64,000 bases of DNA, taken from the NCBI RefSeq assembly GCF_035917975.1, contig NZ_CP109130.1:248001-312000 (forward strand), read 5' to 3'. Every line of letters starts with the position of its first letter. The first letter of the stretch is position 1. Shown one piece after another: positions 50,072 through 58,507 of the stretch. The translations under genes were made by a program, and so were the position numbers. This DNA is from Streptosporangium sp. NBC_01756. GTDB taxonomy: Bacteria; Actinomycetota; Actinomycetes; Streptosporangiales; Streptosporangiaceae. Under the pieces are notes generated by a model that searched no databases, was not told where the DNA came from, and saw only the letters and a program-made list of their open reading frames with translations.

Positions 50072-51175
50072 TCAGGTGCCCAGGTAAAGCCGGTCCAGGT
50101 GGCGGCGGGCGGCGGGCCAGGTCTGGCCGGTGGCGTTCTCGATCATCCGGGTCAGCAGCAGGGCGAGCCAGCACAACAAGACGTGGGCGCGGATGCGTTC
50201 TTCCAGGCGGTGGTAGACCGGCCGCAGGCCGATGATCGATTTCATGTCGCGCCAGCCGCGTTCGACTTCCAGCAGCTGCTTGTACCCGATGGCGATGTCC
50301 TCGGCCTGCAGCTGGGGATCGCTGCTGCGTAGCAGGTACTTGCCGTCCAGGTTCGCCTCCGCCTTGATCTTGGTGCGGTCGACGCGGAGCAGCCCGCCCG
50401 GGGTGATGCGCAGGAACCGGTTCAGGCCGGGCTTGGTGGAGATCTTCCCGCGCAGCACGCCGCGATCCTCGCCGGTCAGCGTGTCGGAGCCGTCGATCAT
50501 CTCTTCCAACCGGGTGATGAGGTCGGCGCGGATCGTCGCGTCCCGGGTGGCGGCGTCGGGGTTGTGGCAGATGACGAACCGCTCGTGCGCGCTGACCTTC
50601 ACCTCCTTGACGCGCATGTTGCCGGCGATGTCGGTGTAGCGGCCCTGGCGGGATAGGGCCGCCTTGATCTCGGGGCTGTCGGAGCGCAGTTTCTCCCCGA
50701 TGATGTAGTGGTGGTCGCCTTTTCGCAGGTAGCGGCGGTTGGCGGCGGAGGAGAAGCCGCGGTCGGCGACCCAGACGATCCGGGCCAGCGTCCAGTCCCG
50801 CATGTCGTCCTTGACCTGGCGGATCAGCGCCTGATCGCCGGTGTTGCCGCGCCAGCACCACACCCGGACCGGGATACCGGTGCGGGTGACGGCCGTGCCG
50901 ATCACGATCTGCGGCAGGTCGTCGCGGCTGTCCTTGGACTTGCCGAAGGTGCGAAAGCCCACGTCGCGCTTGTCGTCCCACTCCCGGTCGCCGGCCTGGC
51001 CGTCGGGGTCGAGGTAACCGCGAGAGTCGCGGGCGATAGGCTCATCAGGGTCTTCGGTCTCGAAATAGGTCGAGGTGGTGTCAAAGAAAAGTAGATCAAC
51101 CTTGATGTTGAGGACACCGGAATTAAGCGGAACGCAGGTTCGGCCGGGCCTCTTCCGCCCCGTCGATACTTCCAT
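50072..51175 (-). pseudogene. IS1634-family transposase, N-terminally truncated
   Basis: A 367-codon frame with the IS1634 core: VDLLFFDTTSTYFETEDPDE, VGFRTFGKSKDSRDDLPQIV, RIVWVADRGFSSAANRRYL and the C-terminal YKQLLEVERGWRDMKSIIGL with RIRAHVLLCWLALLL. The N-terminal 100-150 residues are missing or frameshifted; short fragments in other phases (RGQVAHDLTWQVLDRLFPGQ) lie up to about 51250. Dead copy. Confidence 0.8.
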
Positions 51176-51247
51176 TGACCCGGGAACAGCCGGTCCAGCA
51201 CCTGCCAGGTGAGGTCATGCGCCACTTGGCCGCGATACATGAGGCGC

Positions 51248-51389
51248 CCCGGCTTCGCCGTAGTTGCTGGTGAAGATGGTGGTGCCGGGCGGCGGTGTGG
51301 GCCACCGCCGTGACTTGGCGGACCAAGGCGGGCCAGCCGAAGGTCTCCACCGGCTGGGGGTTGATCGAGCGGAGCGCGTTGTCCGGCAT
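51248..51389 (-). pseudogene. Fragment of a GT39-type membrane glycosyltransferase
   Basis: Read leftward in two phases: LRSINPQPVETFGWPALVRQ then VTAVAH, and after a slip TTIFTSNYGEAGA. This matches the soluble C-terminal segment of actinobacterial ArnT/PMT-like glycosyltransferases, in which a GWP segment is followed by an LTGNYGEAGAL-like strand. About 45 residues survive between the IS1634 remnant and the ISAs1 element, so the host gene was destroyed by insertions. Confidence 0.55.
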
Positions 51390-51433
51390 CGGTCCGCTGG
51401 CTGCGGATTTCGTCCGGCGGGACCATACGCCGC

Positions 51434-52853
51434 CACGGTCTTTTCAAAGTAGTTTTGGCTGGTCACAGGCCTAAGAGGGCGAGTGCGCGGCCGATGTCGC
51501 GGCCCATTGATCTTGTTGTTGAGGTGATGGCTTTCTCGCCGGAGAGGCGGATCATGCCGACCGAGATGTTACGGAGCGTGGCCATGGCTTGGGCTGCGGC
51601 GCCGACCAGCGGGGACTCGTCTTCGCGGTAGAGAACATCCCTCAGCCAGTGCACGCATTCCACTGCCCACTGTCCCCTGATCAACGCGGCCAGCTCGGCC
51701 GGGGTGGCCTGCGGCGGCGTCAGGCAGGTGATGCCGAAGACGATCTGCTTGGTCAGCGGCCGGCGGTCGGCGCCCAGCACGTCCCGGCGCAGCCTCCAGA
51801 CCTGGGCGACGTGCGGAAAGTCGATGCCATCGCGTTCAGGGTCGATGTCGGCCACCCGCAGCGTGCGGCGCTCGATCCGGCCCCGGCCGGCCTCTTCGCC
51901 GACGTATTCGTCCCAGGCGATCGAAGGCCCGGCCAGCCGCGCGCTGACCGCGGCCAGCAGGCCAGGGGTGTTGCCTTTGACCGGCAGCACATGGGCGGCC
52001 TTCTTGATCTCGACCAGGTAGCTCGCGGTAGCCGGGTTGGTGTGCGCGGCATCGGCGGTGGCGACCATCCCGGCGATGTCCACCGGCTCCAGCAACGGCT
52101 GCACCTGGGTAGTTTCCGTGGTGTCATCCGGGACGGCGACCTGGGCGATCGTCACGCCGGGCTCGGCCAGCACCGCCTGCAGCAGGCACAACTGCCGCCC
52201 GGCGGTCCAGGCGCCGCGCAGCACCTTGCCATCCAGGGCCACCCCGGCCAGGCGGCTCGTGGCCGACAGCGTTCGGGCCCGGCCCAACAACCAGCCTCCC
52301 ACCAGGCGATCCAGGACGGCCGCGTCGATCTCGTGCAAGATCCGCGACAGGGTGCCGTAGCTGGGTGCCACCCAGCGCCCGCTGACCGGGTGCTGCCAGG
52401 CCCCTGACCGGCGCAACTGGTCCTGGGACAGGTCAGCCGCCCGCTCGGCGATGGCCAGCAGGTTCTTCGCCCCGGCCAGCACCGCCACCGCCGCGATCAG
52501 CAACACCGCAACCAGAGGATGCCATACCCCGCGCGGGTCACGAGGATCCTCCAGCAGGGCCAGCGCCTGCGCCAGACCAAGACTCCCCAGATCCGGCCGG
52601 CTATCACCCTGTGTGACAGGCAAGGCGGGTCCGCAGTGCGCCCCCGCGCCCAGATCCTGCCCGCTGCCCGCGGCGACGTCGGCCGGGTCCAGGACATGCG
52701 AAACTGACACGTAGATGGCCTCCGGCCCTGTGGTGACGAAGCGTAGGAACTCCATCATCCCAGGTCAGAGGCCATCGTCATGCGTGGAGCAGGACGCGCA
52801 TCCCACAGGATCAGAGACTCAAGCCATGATCAACCGACTTTGAAAAAGCCGTG
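51434..52853. mobile_element. ISAs1-family insertion sequence
   Basis: About 1.4 kb with one intact transposase gene. Imperfect terminal inverted repeats: ACTTTGAAAAGACCGTG (complement of 51434-51450) and ACTTTGAAAAAGCCGTG (52837-52853), 15 of 17 matches. No target duplication was recognised, so the outer limits may be off by some bases. Confidence 0.6.
51463..52710 (-). CDS. ISAs1-family transposase
   Basis: A 415-residue transposase. DPRDPRGVWHPLVAVLLIAA and VLAGAKNLLAIAE near the N-terminus, VALDGKVLRGA and VATADAAHTN for the DDE residues, and CVHWLRDVLYREDESPLVGA near the end are hallmark ISAs1/H-repeat motifs. The frame is intact. GTG at 52710 (VSVSHVLDPADV) is preferred; an ATG at 52758 would extend it by 16 residues. 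Confidence 0.88.
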   Translation of the reverse strand: MSVSHVLDPADVAAGSGQDLGAGAHCGPALPVTQGDSRPDLGSLGLAQALALLEDPRDPRGVWHPLVAVLLIAAVAVLAGAKNLLAIAERAADLSQDQLRRSGAWQHPVSGRWVAPSYGTLSRILHEIDAAVLDRLVGGWLLGRARTLSATSRLAGVALDGKVLRGAWTAGRQLCLLQAVLAEPGVTIAQVAVPDDTTETTQVQPLLEPVDIAGMVATADAAHTNPATASYLVEIKKAAHVLPVKGNTPGLLAAVSARLAGPSIAWDEYVGEEAGRGRIERRTLRVADIDPERDGIDFPHVAQVWRLRRDVLGADRRPLTKQIVFGITCLTPPQATPAELAALIRGQWAVECVHWLRDVLYREDESPLVGAAAQAMATLRNISVGMIRLSGEKAITSTTRSMGRDIGRALALLGL

Positions 52854-52894
52854 ATACGCCGCACCTCACCGAGGCCATGCAGATGCGCAAGCTC

Positions 52895-53077
52895 GGTGTC
52901 GCGGTGGGGGCGGCTACGCCGGCGAGCTGCTTACCGACGGCCCCGCCGAGGATGACCCGGTGGTTGTGGTACGACGCCCGGCGGCGCAGGATCAGCGCCC
53001 GCCGCCACCAGGTCGAGCGTCGAGTAGGTGTCGATGAGGAACGGCTTGGACACCTCGAGTCCGGCATCGACTCTCAG
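52895..53077 (-). pseudogene. Decayed gene fragment at the end of the dipeptide transporter operon
   Basis: Directly after the ATPase stop the minus strand reads LEVSKPFLIDTYSTLDLVAA, then in another phase SYHNHRVILGGAVGKQLAGV. Both look like real protein and belong together after one frameshift. The family is not recognised with confidence. The fragment is cut off by the ISAs1 element. Confidence 0.45.
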
Positions 53078-53827
53078 CTATGAGCGGCCATTACCCATCG
53101 TCATGGTCGGGACGGCTTCGAGGAGCTTCTTCGTGTACGGGTGCGCGGAACGCTCGATGACGTCCTCCGTCGTACCGTGCTCGACGAGCCGGCCGGACTT
53201 CATGACCGCGATCGAGTCGGCCATGTAGCGGACCACGGCGAGGTTGTGCGAGATGAACAGGATCCCGACACCGGTCCGGGTCTGGATCTCCTTGAGCAGG
53301 TTGAGCACGGCACCCTGGACCGAGACGTCGAGCGCCGACGTGATCTCGTCGGCGATCAGGACCTCGGGTTCGGCGGCGAGGGCGCGGGCGATGGCGACGC
53401 GCTGCCGCTGTCCGCCGGAGAGCTGCCGGGGGCGCTTGTGGACGTCGCCAGGATCGAGCCGGACCATCTCGAGCAGCTCGGTGACCCGGGCCGGCCGCTC
53501 CCGCCGCCCGCTCGCCCGGGGCAGGCCCTCGGCGATCGACGCGCCGACGCTCATCCGCGGGTTGAGGGACGCGTACGGGTCCTGGAACACGTACTGCAAC
53601 GGCGGGCGGCCGCGCGGGTCGAGCCCCGCCCCCTTCCAGAGGATCGTGCCCGAGGTGAGCGGGGCGAGGCCGACCGCCGCCCGGGCGAGGGTCGACTTGC
53701 CGGACCCCGACTCGCCGACGAGCCCGACGACCGAGCCGGCCGCCACGGTCAGGCTGACCTCGTCGACGGCCGTCACGGCACCCTGATTGTGGCCGTACCG
53801 GACAACTATGTCGCGGAGCTCGAGCAC
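53078..53827 (-). CDS. Dipeptide/oligopeptide ABC transporter ATPase (DppF-like)
   Basis: A 249-residue ATPase: Walker A GESGSGKST, FQDPYASLNP, signature LSGGQRQR, Walker B VLIADEITSALD and ISHN as switch. It ends soon after HPYTKKLLEAVPTM, lacking the usual 60-80-residue tail with the cysteine motif. The start is GTG, 1 bp after the fusion gene's stop. Last intact gene of the operon. Confidence 0.88.
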   Translation of the reverse strand: MLELRDIVVRYGHNQGAVTAVDEVSLTVAAGSVVGLVGESGSGKSTLARAAVGLAPLTSGTILWKGAGLDPRGRPPLQYVFQDPYASLNPRMSVGASIAEGLPRASGRRERPARVTELLEMVRLDPGDVHKRPRQLSGGQRQRVAIARALAAEPEVLIADEITSALDVSVQGAVLNLLKEIQTRTGVGILFISHNLAVVRYMADSIAVMKSGRLVEHGTTEDVIERSAHPYTKKLLEAVPTMTMGNGRS

Positions 53828-53828
53828 G

Positions 53829-55712
53829 TCACGCCTCGCTTTCTAGGACCGGCAGCAGCGGATGCCAGCAGGCGACGGCGCCGCCACCGCCCGAGTCGGC
53901 CAGTTCGGGACGCGCCTGCCGGCATCGGTCGTCCGCCCGGCCGCACCGGGGCGCGAACGCGCAGCCCGGCGGCAGGTCAGAGGCGTGCGGCGGGCGGCCG
54001 GGAATGTTCGCGAGCGGCCGCGACCGGTCCGTCGACATGTCCGGGATGCTCGCGATCAACGCGCGGGTGTACGGATGCGCGGCCTCGGCGAGCCCGCTGA
54101 CCGGCAGTTCCTCGACCACCCGGCCGGCGTACATGACCAGGACCCGGGACGCGTTCTCAGCCACCACCGCGATGTCGTGGCTGATCAGCAGGACGGCGGC
54201 GTCGCTCTCCCGGGAGATGCGCCGCAGCAGGCCGAGCACCTCCTTCTGGACGGTCACGTCGAGGGCGGTGGTCGGCTCGTCGGCGACGATCAGCGCCGGC
54301 TGGGCCATGAGGCCCATCGCGATCGACGCGCGCTGGCGCATGCCGCCGGAGAACGCCATCGGGTACTGCTTCGCCCGCGCCTGCGGGTCGGTGATCAGCA
54401 CTGCGCTGAGGCGGTCGACGGCTCGTCGCCACGCGTCCCGGCGGCCGAGGCGTTCGTGGGTTTCCGCGACCTCGGCGAGCTGGCGTCCGACCTTGAGCGT
54501 CGGGTTCAGCGACGACATCGGGTCCTGGAACACCATCGCGAGCGAGGTGCCGAGCAGCCGCTCGCGGTCGCGGGGGCGCATCCGCCGCAGCTCGTTGCCC
54601 TTGATCTGGTGCACGTCGGCCTCAGCGACGTTCGGGTACGAGGTGAGCTGTGCGGCCGCCATGGCGGTGAGGCTCTTGCCCGATCCCGACTCGCCGACCA
54701 GCCCGACGATCTCGCCGCGGCGAAGGCGCATGCTGACGTCGACGACCGGGGAGAAGGGCGCGGTCTCGCCGGGTACGGTGACGGTCAGGCGCTCGATCCG
54801 GAGCACCTCGTCGCCCGGTGGCGGCGTCTCGGCCGGGGCCGTATCCCGGCGCTGGGACCTGAGGGACGGGAGCCGGAGGTGACCGTGCTGGCTGCCGCCG
54901 AGGACCTGGGTCAGCAGCTCGCCGGCGAGGACGAATGCGAGACCCGCGACGACGATCATGATGGACGGCGCGAGCGCAGCCGCCGGGTTGGTGTAGATGG
55001 CCGGCAGCCCGTCGGCGAGCATGCGTCCCCAGTCGTACTGCGGCGGTTGCACGCCGAAGCCGATGTAGGACAGTGCCGATATGCTGAGCAGCGCCGCCCC
55101 GACCTGGCTGGTCGCGTTGATGACGAGGGGTTCCGAGATGTTCGGGATGACGTGGCGAATCAGGATCCGCCACCGCGGGACCCGGAGCAGTCGCGCGGCG
55201 GAGACGTAGTCGGCGTTCGCGACGCCGCTGGCGGTGGTGTGGGTCAGCCGCGCGAACGAGGGCGCGAAGGCGATCGCCATCGACAGCACAGCGCCGCGCG
55301 CCCCCACTCCGAAGATCATGGCGAGGAACAGGGCGAGCAGCAGCCCGGGAAAGGCGACCATCAGGTTCAGGACGGCGACCACCGCTCGGCCGGCGCGCCG
55401 GCCGAGCACGACGGGGACGGTGCCGATGATCAGCCCGCAGGCCACGCCGATGCCGACGACGAGCAGAGCGAGGACGAGGGACAGCCGGGTGGCCACCAGC
55501 GTCCGCGTGAGGACGTCGCGTCCGAGGGCGTCCGTGCCGAACGGGTGCGCCGCCGACGGTCCTGCCTGGAGCGCGCCGCCCGCGATCTCCGTGGCCCGGT
55601 CGCCGAGCAGCAGCGGCGCCACGACGGCGGTCGCGACCAGGAGCAGCAGCAGGGCGACCGTGACCACGCCGAGCGGCGACGACAGGTGATGGCGGGTACG
55701 TGACCAGGACAC
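53829..55712 (-). CDS. Fused permease-ATPase of a dipeptide ABC transporter (DppC-DppD fusion)
   Basis: A 627-residue fusion. Residues 1-280 are a DppC-type permease (HPFGTDALGRDVLTRTLVAT; EAA-like loop SAARLLRVPRWRILIRHVIP) with six helices. After a polar linker (SLRSQRRDTAPAETPPPGDE) residues 300-627 are a DppD-type ATPase (Walker A GESGSGKS, FQDPMSSLNP, FSGGMRQR, LIVADEPTTALD, ISHD) with the C-terminal cysteine motif CAFAPRCGRADDRC. No stop or frameshift separates the halves. It starts at GTG, 1 bp after the permease stop. Confidence 0.9.
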   Translation of the reverse strand: MSWSRTRHHLSSPLGVVTVALLLLLVATAVVAPLLLGDRATEIAGGALQAGPSAAHPFGTDALGRDVLTRTLVATRLSLVLALLVVGIGVACGLIIGTVPVVLGRRAGRAVVAVLNLMVAFPGLLLALFLAMIFGVGARGAVLSMAIAFAPSFARLTHTTASGVANADYVSAARLLRVPRWRILIRHVIPNISEPLVINATSQVGAALLSISALSYIGFGVQPPQYDWGRMLADGLPAIYTNPAAALAPSIMIVVAGLAFVLAGELLTQVLGGSQHGHLRLPSLRSQRRDTAPAETPPPGDEVLRIERLTVTVPGETAPFSPVVDVSMRLRRGEIVGLVGESGSGKSLTAMAAAQLTSYPNVAEADVHQIKGNELRRMRPRDRERLLGTSLAMVFQDPMSSLNPTLKVGRQLAEVAETHERLGRRDAWRRAVDRLSAVLITDPQARAKQYPMAFSGGMRQRASIAMGLMAQPALIVADEPTTALDVTVQKEVLGLLRRISRESDAAVLLISHDIAVVAENASRVLVMYAGRVVEELPVSGLAEAAHPYTRALIASIPDMSTDRSRPLANIPGRPPHASDLPPGCAFAPRCGRADDRCRQARPELADSGGGGAVACWHPLLPVLESEA

Positions 55713-55713
55713 G

Positions 55714-56682
55714 TCAGCTCTCCTTGATCGTCGAGCGCGGGTCGATGACGGCGATCGCGATGTCGACCGCGAGGTTGATCAGCAGGATGCCGGCGCCGAA
55801 GAAGAGCGCGACCGCCTGGACGACCGGGTAGTCCTTGGCGAGCACCGAATGCACGAGCTCGGCGCCGACGCCGGGCCAGGCGAACACGTTCTCCACGAGC
55901 ACGGTGCCGGCCACCATCGACGCGAGGATCATGCCGGAGACGGTCAGCGTCGGGGTCAGCGTGTTCGGCAGCGCGTGCCGCAGGTAGATCAGCCGCGCCG
56001 GGAGGCGCTTCGCGCGCGCCGCCCGGATGTAGTCCTCGCCGAGCACCCGCTGGGTCTCGGCCCGGACGATCCGCGCCAGGTAGGCGGCCGGCCCCACGAC
56101 GAGGGCGGTCACCGGCAGCACGAACGACGCGGGACCGGACAAGCCCGCGACCGGCAGCGCATTGAGGGAGACGGCGAAGACGAACACGAGTCCGACCGAC
56201 ACCAGGTAGTCCGGCACGGAGAGCGCAAGCCCGGTCACGCCGCCGAAGCCGAAGTGCAGGCCGCGGCCCCGGCCGTCCCGGGTGGCGATACCGAGGAGCA
56301 GGCCCACCGGTATCGCCACCGCGAGGCAGACCACGAACGCGGTCAGGCCGAGCTGGAGGGTCGCGGGCACCAACTGTGCCATCTTCTCCCGCACCGGCGT
56401 CTGGGTGTCCAGGGACGTACCGAGGTCGAGGTGGAGCAGGTTCCAGAGATAGTCCAGGTACTGCCGCCACAGCGGGTCGTTGAGCCCGAGACGCTCCCGG
56501 GTGGCCGCGATGGTCTCTGGCGGCGCCATCAGGCCCAGGGCTCCGCGTACCGGGTCGCCCGGCAGCGCGTGGACCATGGCGAACGATGCGGTGACGACGA
56601 CCGCCAGCGAGACGACGAACCTCCCCAGCCGCCGGATCAGGAATACCGGCCACGGGTGCCTGGCGCGCAGCGACGACTTCAC
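55714..56682 (-). CDS. Dipeptide ABC transporter permease (DppB-like)
   Basis: A 322-residue permease with SFAMVHALPGDPVRGALGLM at the N-terminus, six helices and the EAA loop IRAARAKRLPARLIYLRHAL. GTG at 56682 is chosen because GGGAGG precedes it at the normal spacing; an ATG at 56694 overlaps that ribosome site. ENVFAWPGVGAELVHSVLAK near the end is family-typical. Confidence 0.87.
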   Translation of the reverse strand: MKSSLRARHPWPVFLIRRLGRFVVSLAVVVTASFAMVHALPGDPVRGALGLMAPPETIAATRERLGLNDPLWRQYLDYLWNLLHLDLGTSLDTQTPVREKMAQLVPATLQLGLTAFVVCLAVAIPVGLLLGIATRDGRGRGLHFGFGGVTGLALSVPDYLVSVGLVFVFAVSLNALPVAGLSGPASFVLPVTALVVGPAAYLARIVRAETQRVLGEDYIRAARAKRLPARLIYLRHALPNTLTPTLTVSGMILASMVAGTVLVENVFAWPGVGAELVHSVLAKDYPVVQAVALFFGAGILLINLAVDIAIAVIDPRSTIKES

Positions 56683-56708
56683 AGAACCTCCCATCCTCCC
56701 CGCCGTAC

Positions 56709-58307
56709 CTAGCGCAGAACCCGGAGCGAGGTGGGCTCCAGCACGCGGGCGACGACGTCGAACTTGGCCCCGTTGCCCCAGTAGAGGTAGGGCGAGACGG
56801 CGATCGGGGTGATGTCCGCGTCCTTGATCAGGGCGCCCTCGCCCGCGTTCCAGTCGGCGCAGCCGCCGGTGCCGGACTTCGCCTGCGCCGCCTTGATCGA
56901 GCTGTCGAAGACGTCGTTGTGCATCGAGCCGTAGTTGATGCCGCCATGCGACGGGGTGGCGCCGGAGAAGAACGGCACGAGCGTGGCCGGGTTGGACACG
57001 CCGAGGCCGATGAGGGTCGCGGTCCACGGGCCCTTGCCGCCGAAGACGACATCGGACCGCGCGTTGAACGACTGTCCCTTGAGGTCCACCTTGACGCCCA
57101 GCGCCGTCCACTTCTGGCCGATGTACTCGGCCGCCGCCGCGGTCGTGGTGTCCTCGTTGTCGTAGACGAACGCGACCTCGAGCGGCTTGCCGTCCTTGGC
57201 CCGGGCTCCGCCGCCGGCGGCCGTCCAGCCGGCCCGGTTGAGCAGCGCCGCCGCGGCGGCCGCGTCGTACGCCGGCTTGTTCGGGGTGACGGTGTCACCG
57301 CTGCAGATCTTCGGGTCGGTCAGCAGCCCGTTGGCCTCCTGTCCGAGGCCGCCGGTGGCGACCTGGGCCAGTTCCTTCATGTTGAGAGCGCCGACGAGCG
57401 CGCGCCGGACGTTGACGTCGGCGGTCGGCAGACCGGCGGCCTGGTTGAAGGTGAGCTCGTCGTCGATGATGCTGCCGCCGTCCGAGAACACCTTGGCGGC
57501 CTTGAGCCGCTGGGTGTCGGCACCGGAGAGGTACGAGATGTTGACGCCCTTGCTCAGCAGGAGGTTGGCCGTCGTGGTCACGCTCGTCACGAGCTTGAAG
57601 GTCACCTTCGCCGGCATGCCCTTCTCGGCGGTCGAGGCGCCGTTCGGCCCCCAGGCGTATCCGTCGCGGCGGGTGTATGTGTACTGGTTGCCGGCCTGCA
57701 CGCCGGAGAGGACGAACGGACCGGAGCCGGCGGAGGCGGCCTTCAGGGAGTCGCGGTTCTTGATGGCGCTCGAGCAGACCAGCGGCAGCTCGGCCAGGTT
57801 CTGGAAGAAGAAGGGCGCGCCCTCCTTGAGCTTGACCGCGACGGTGCCGGCGGCCTTGTCGGCCGTTGCCGCGGCGCCGGCAGGAACGGCGGCGCCGCGC
57901 ATGGGCGAGCCGTTGCCCTCGGCGGCCACGTAGTTGATGTTGTCGGCCACCGTCTGCGCGTCCATCGGCGAGCCGTCCGAGCAGGTGACGCCCTCGCGGA
58001 CGGTCAGCGTGTAGGAGGTTCCCTCGCCGGTCCACGACTTGACGACGCTGGGCGCCACCTCGCCGGAGTCCAGCAGCTTGACGGGCGTGTCGTAGGCGAA
58101 GACGGCCATCATCTTGTTGACGCCGTTGACCGAGCGCTGCGGGTCGAGCGCACCGGGGTCGCTGTCGATCGCGATGGTGAGCGAGCCGCCGTCGGCATAG
58201 TCGTCGCCGGACGAGCTACCGGTGCTCCCACCGTTGGAGCAGGCAGCCAGCGCGACCGTCGAGCACAATACGGAAATCGAGACACGAAAAGGGCGATTTC
58301 GGACCAT
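56709..58307 (-). CDS. Dipeptide ABC transporter substrate-binding lipoprotein (DppA-like)
   Basis: A 532-residue family 5 binding protein. The lipobox ALAAC follows MVRNRPFRVSISVLCSTV, with a Gly/Ser-rich linker after it. LTIAIDSDPGALDPQRSVNG and YTLTVREGVTCSDGSPMDAQ match the SBP_bac_5 core. The ATG at 58307 gives a proper lipoprotein signal; the longer frame does not. It heads the leftward transporter operon and is divergent from the DUF885 peptidase gene, suggesting the imported ligand is a peptide or peptide-like amide. Confidence 0.88.
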   Translation of the reverse strand: MVRNRPFRVSISVLCSTVALAACSNGGSTGSSSGDDYADGGSLTIAIDSDPGALDPQRSVNGVNKMMAVFAYDTPVKLLDSGEVAPSVVKSWTGEGTSYTLTVREGVTCSDGSPMDAQTVADNINYVAAEGNGSPMRGAAVPAGAAATADKAAGTVAVKLKEGAPFFFQNLAELPLVCSSAIKNRDSLKAASAGSGPFVLSGVQAGNQYTYTRRDGYAWGPNGASTAEKGMPAKVTFKLVTSVTTTANLLLSKGVNISYLSGADTQRLKAAKVFSDGGSIIDDELTFNQAAGLPTADVNVRRALVGALNMKELAQVATGGLGQEANGLLTDPKICSGDTVTPNKPAYDAAAAAALLNRAGWTAAGGGARAKDGKPLEVAFVYDNEDTTTAAAAEYIGQKWTALGVKVDLKGQSFNARSDVVFGGKGPWTATLIGLGVSNPATLVPFFSGATPSHGGINYGSMHNDVFDSSIKAAQAKSGTGGCADWNAGEGALIKDADITPIAVSPYLYWGNGAKFDVVARVLEPTSLRVLR

Positions 58308-58507
58308 TGGCGTGTGACTTCCTCTGCGGCCGGCGGGACGAGCCAGCTCGGCGCTGGGTGATGTAACCCACGATTGAAGCCACAGCGCGGCAGCGATTCT
58401 TGTCCAAGCCCACAAAGGTGCCCGTGCTCGATCGTGGCCAGACCCAAGCCCCACGGTCGCCCCTCACTTTAACGTCGTCCGTCAGACCGTACCCGACTAG
58501 GTGAAAC

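Noticed and set aside
47353-52853. Integrated prophage or integrative element
   Set aside because: Only transposases and remnants are present; no integrase, excisionase, structural or conjugation genes, and no tRNA attachment site.
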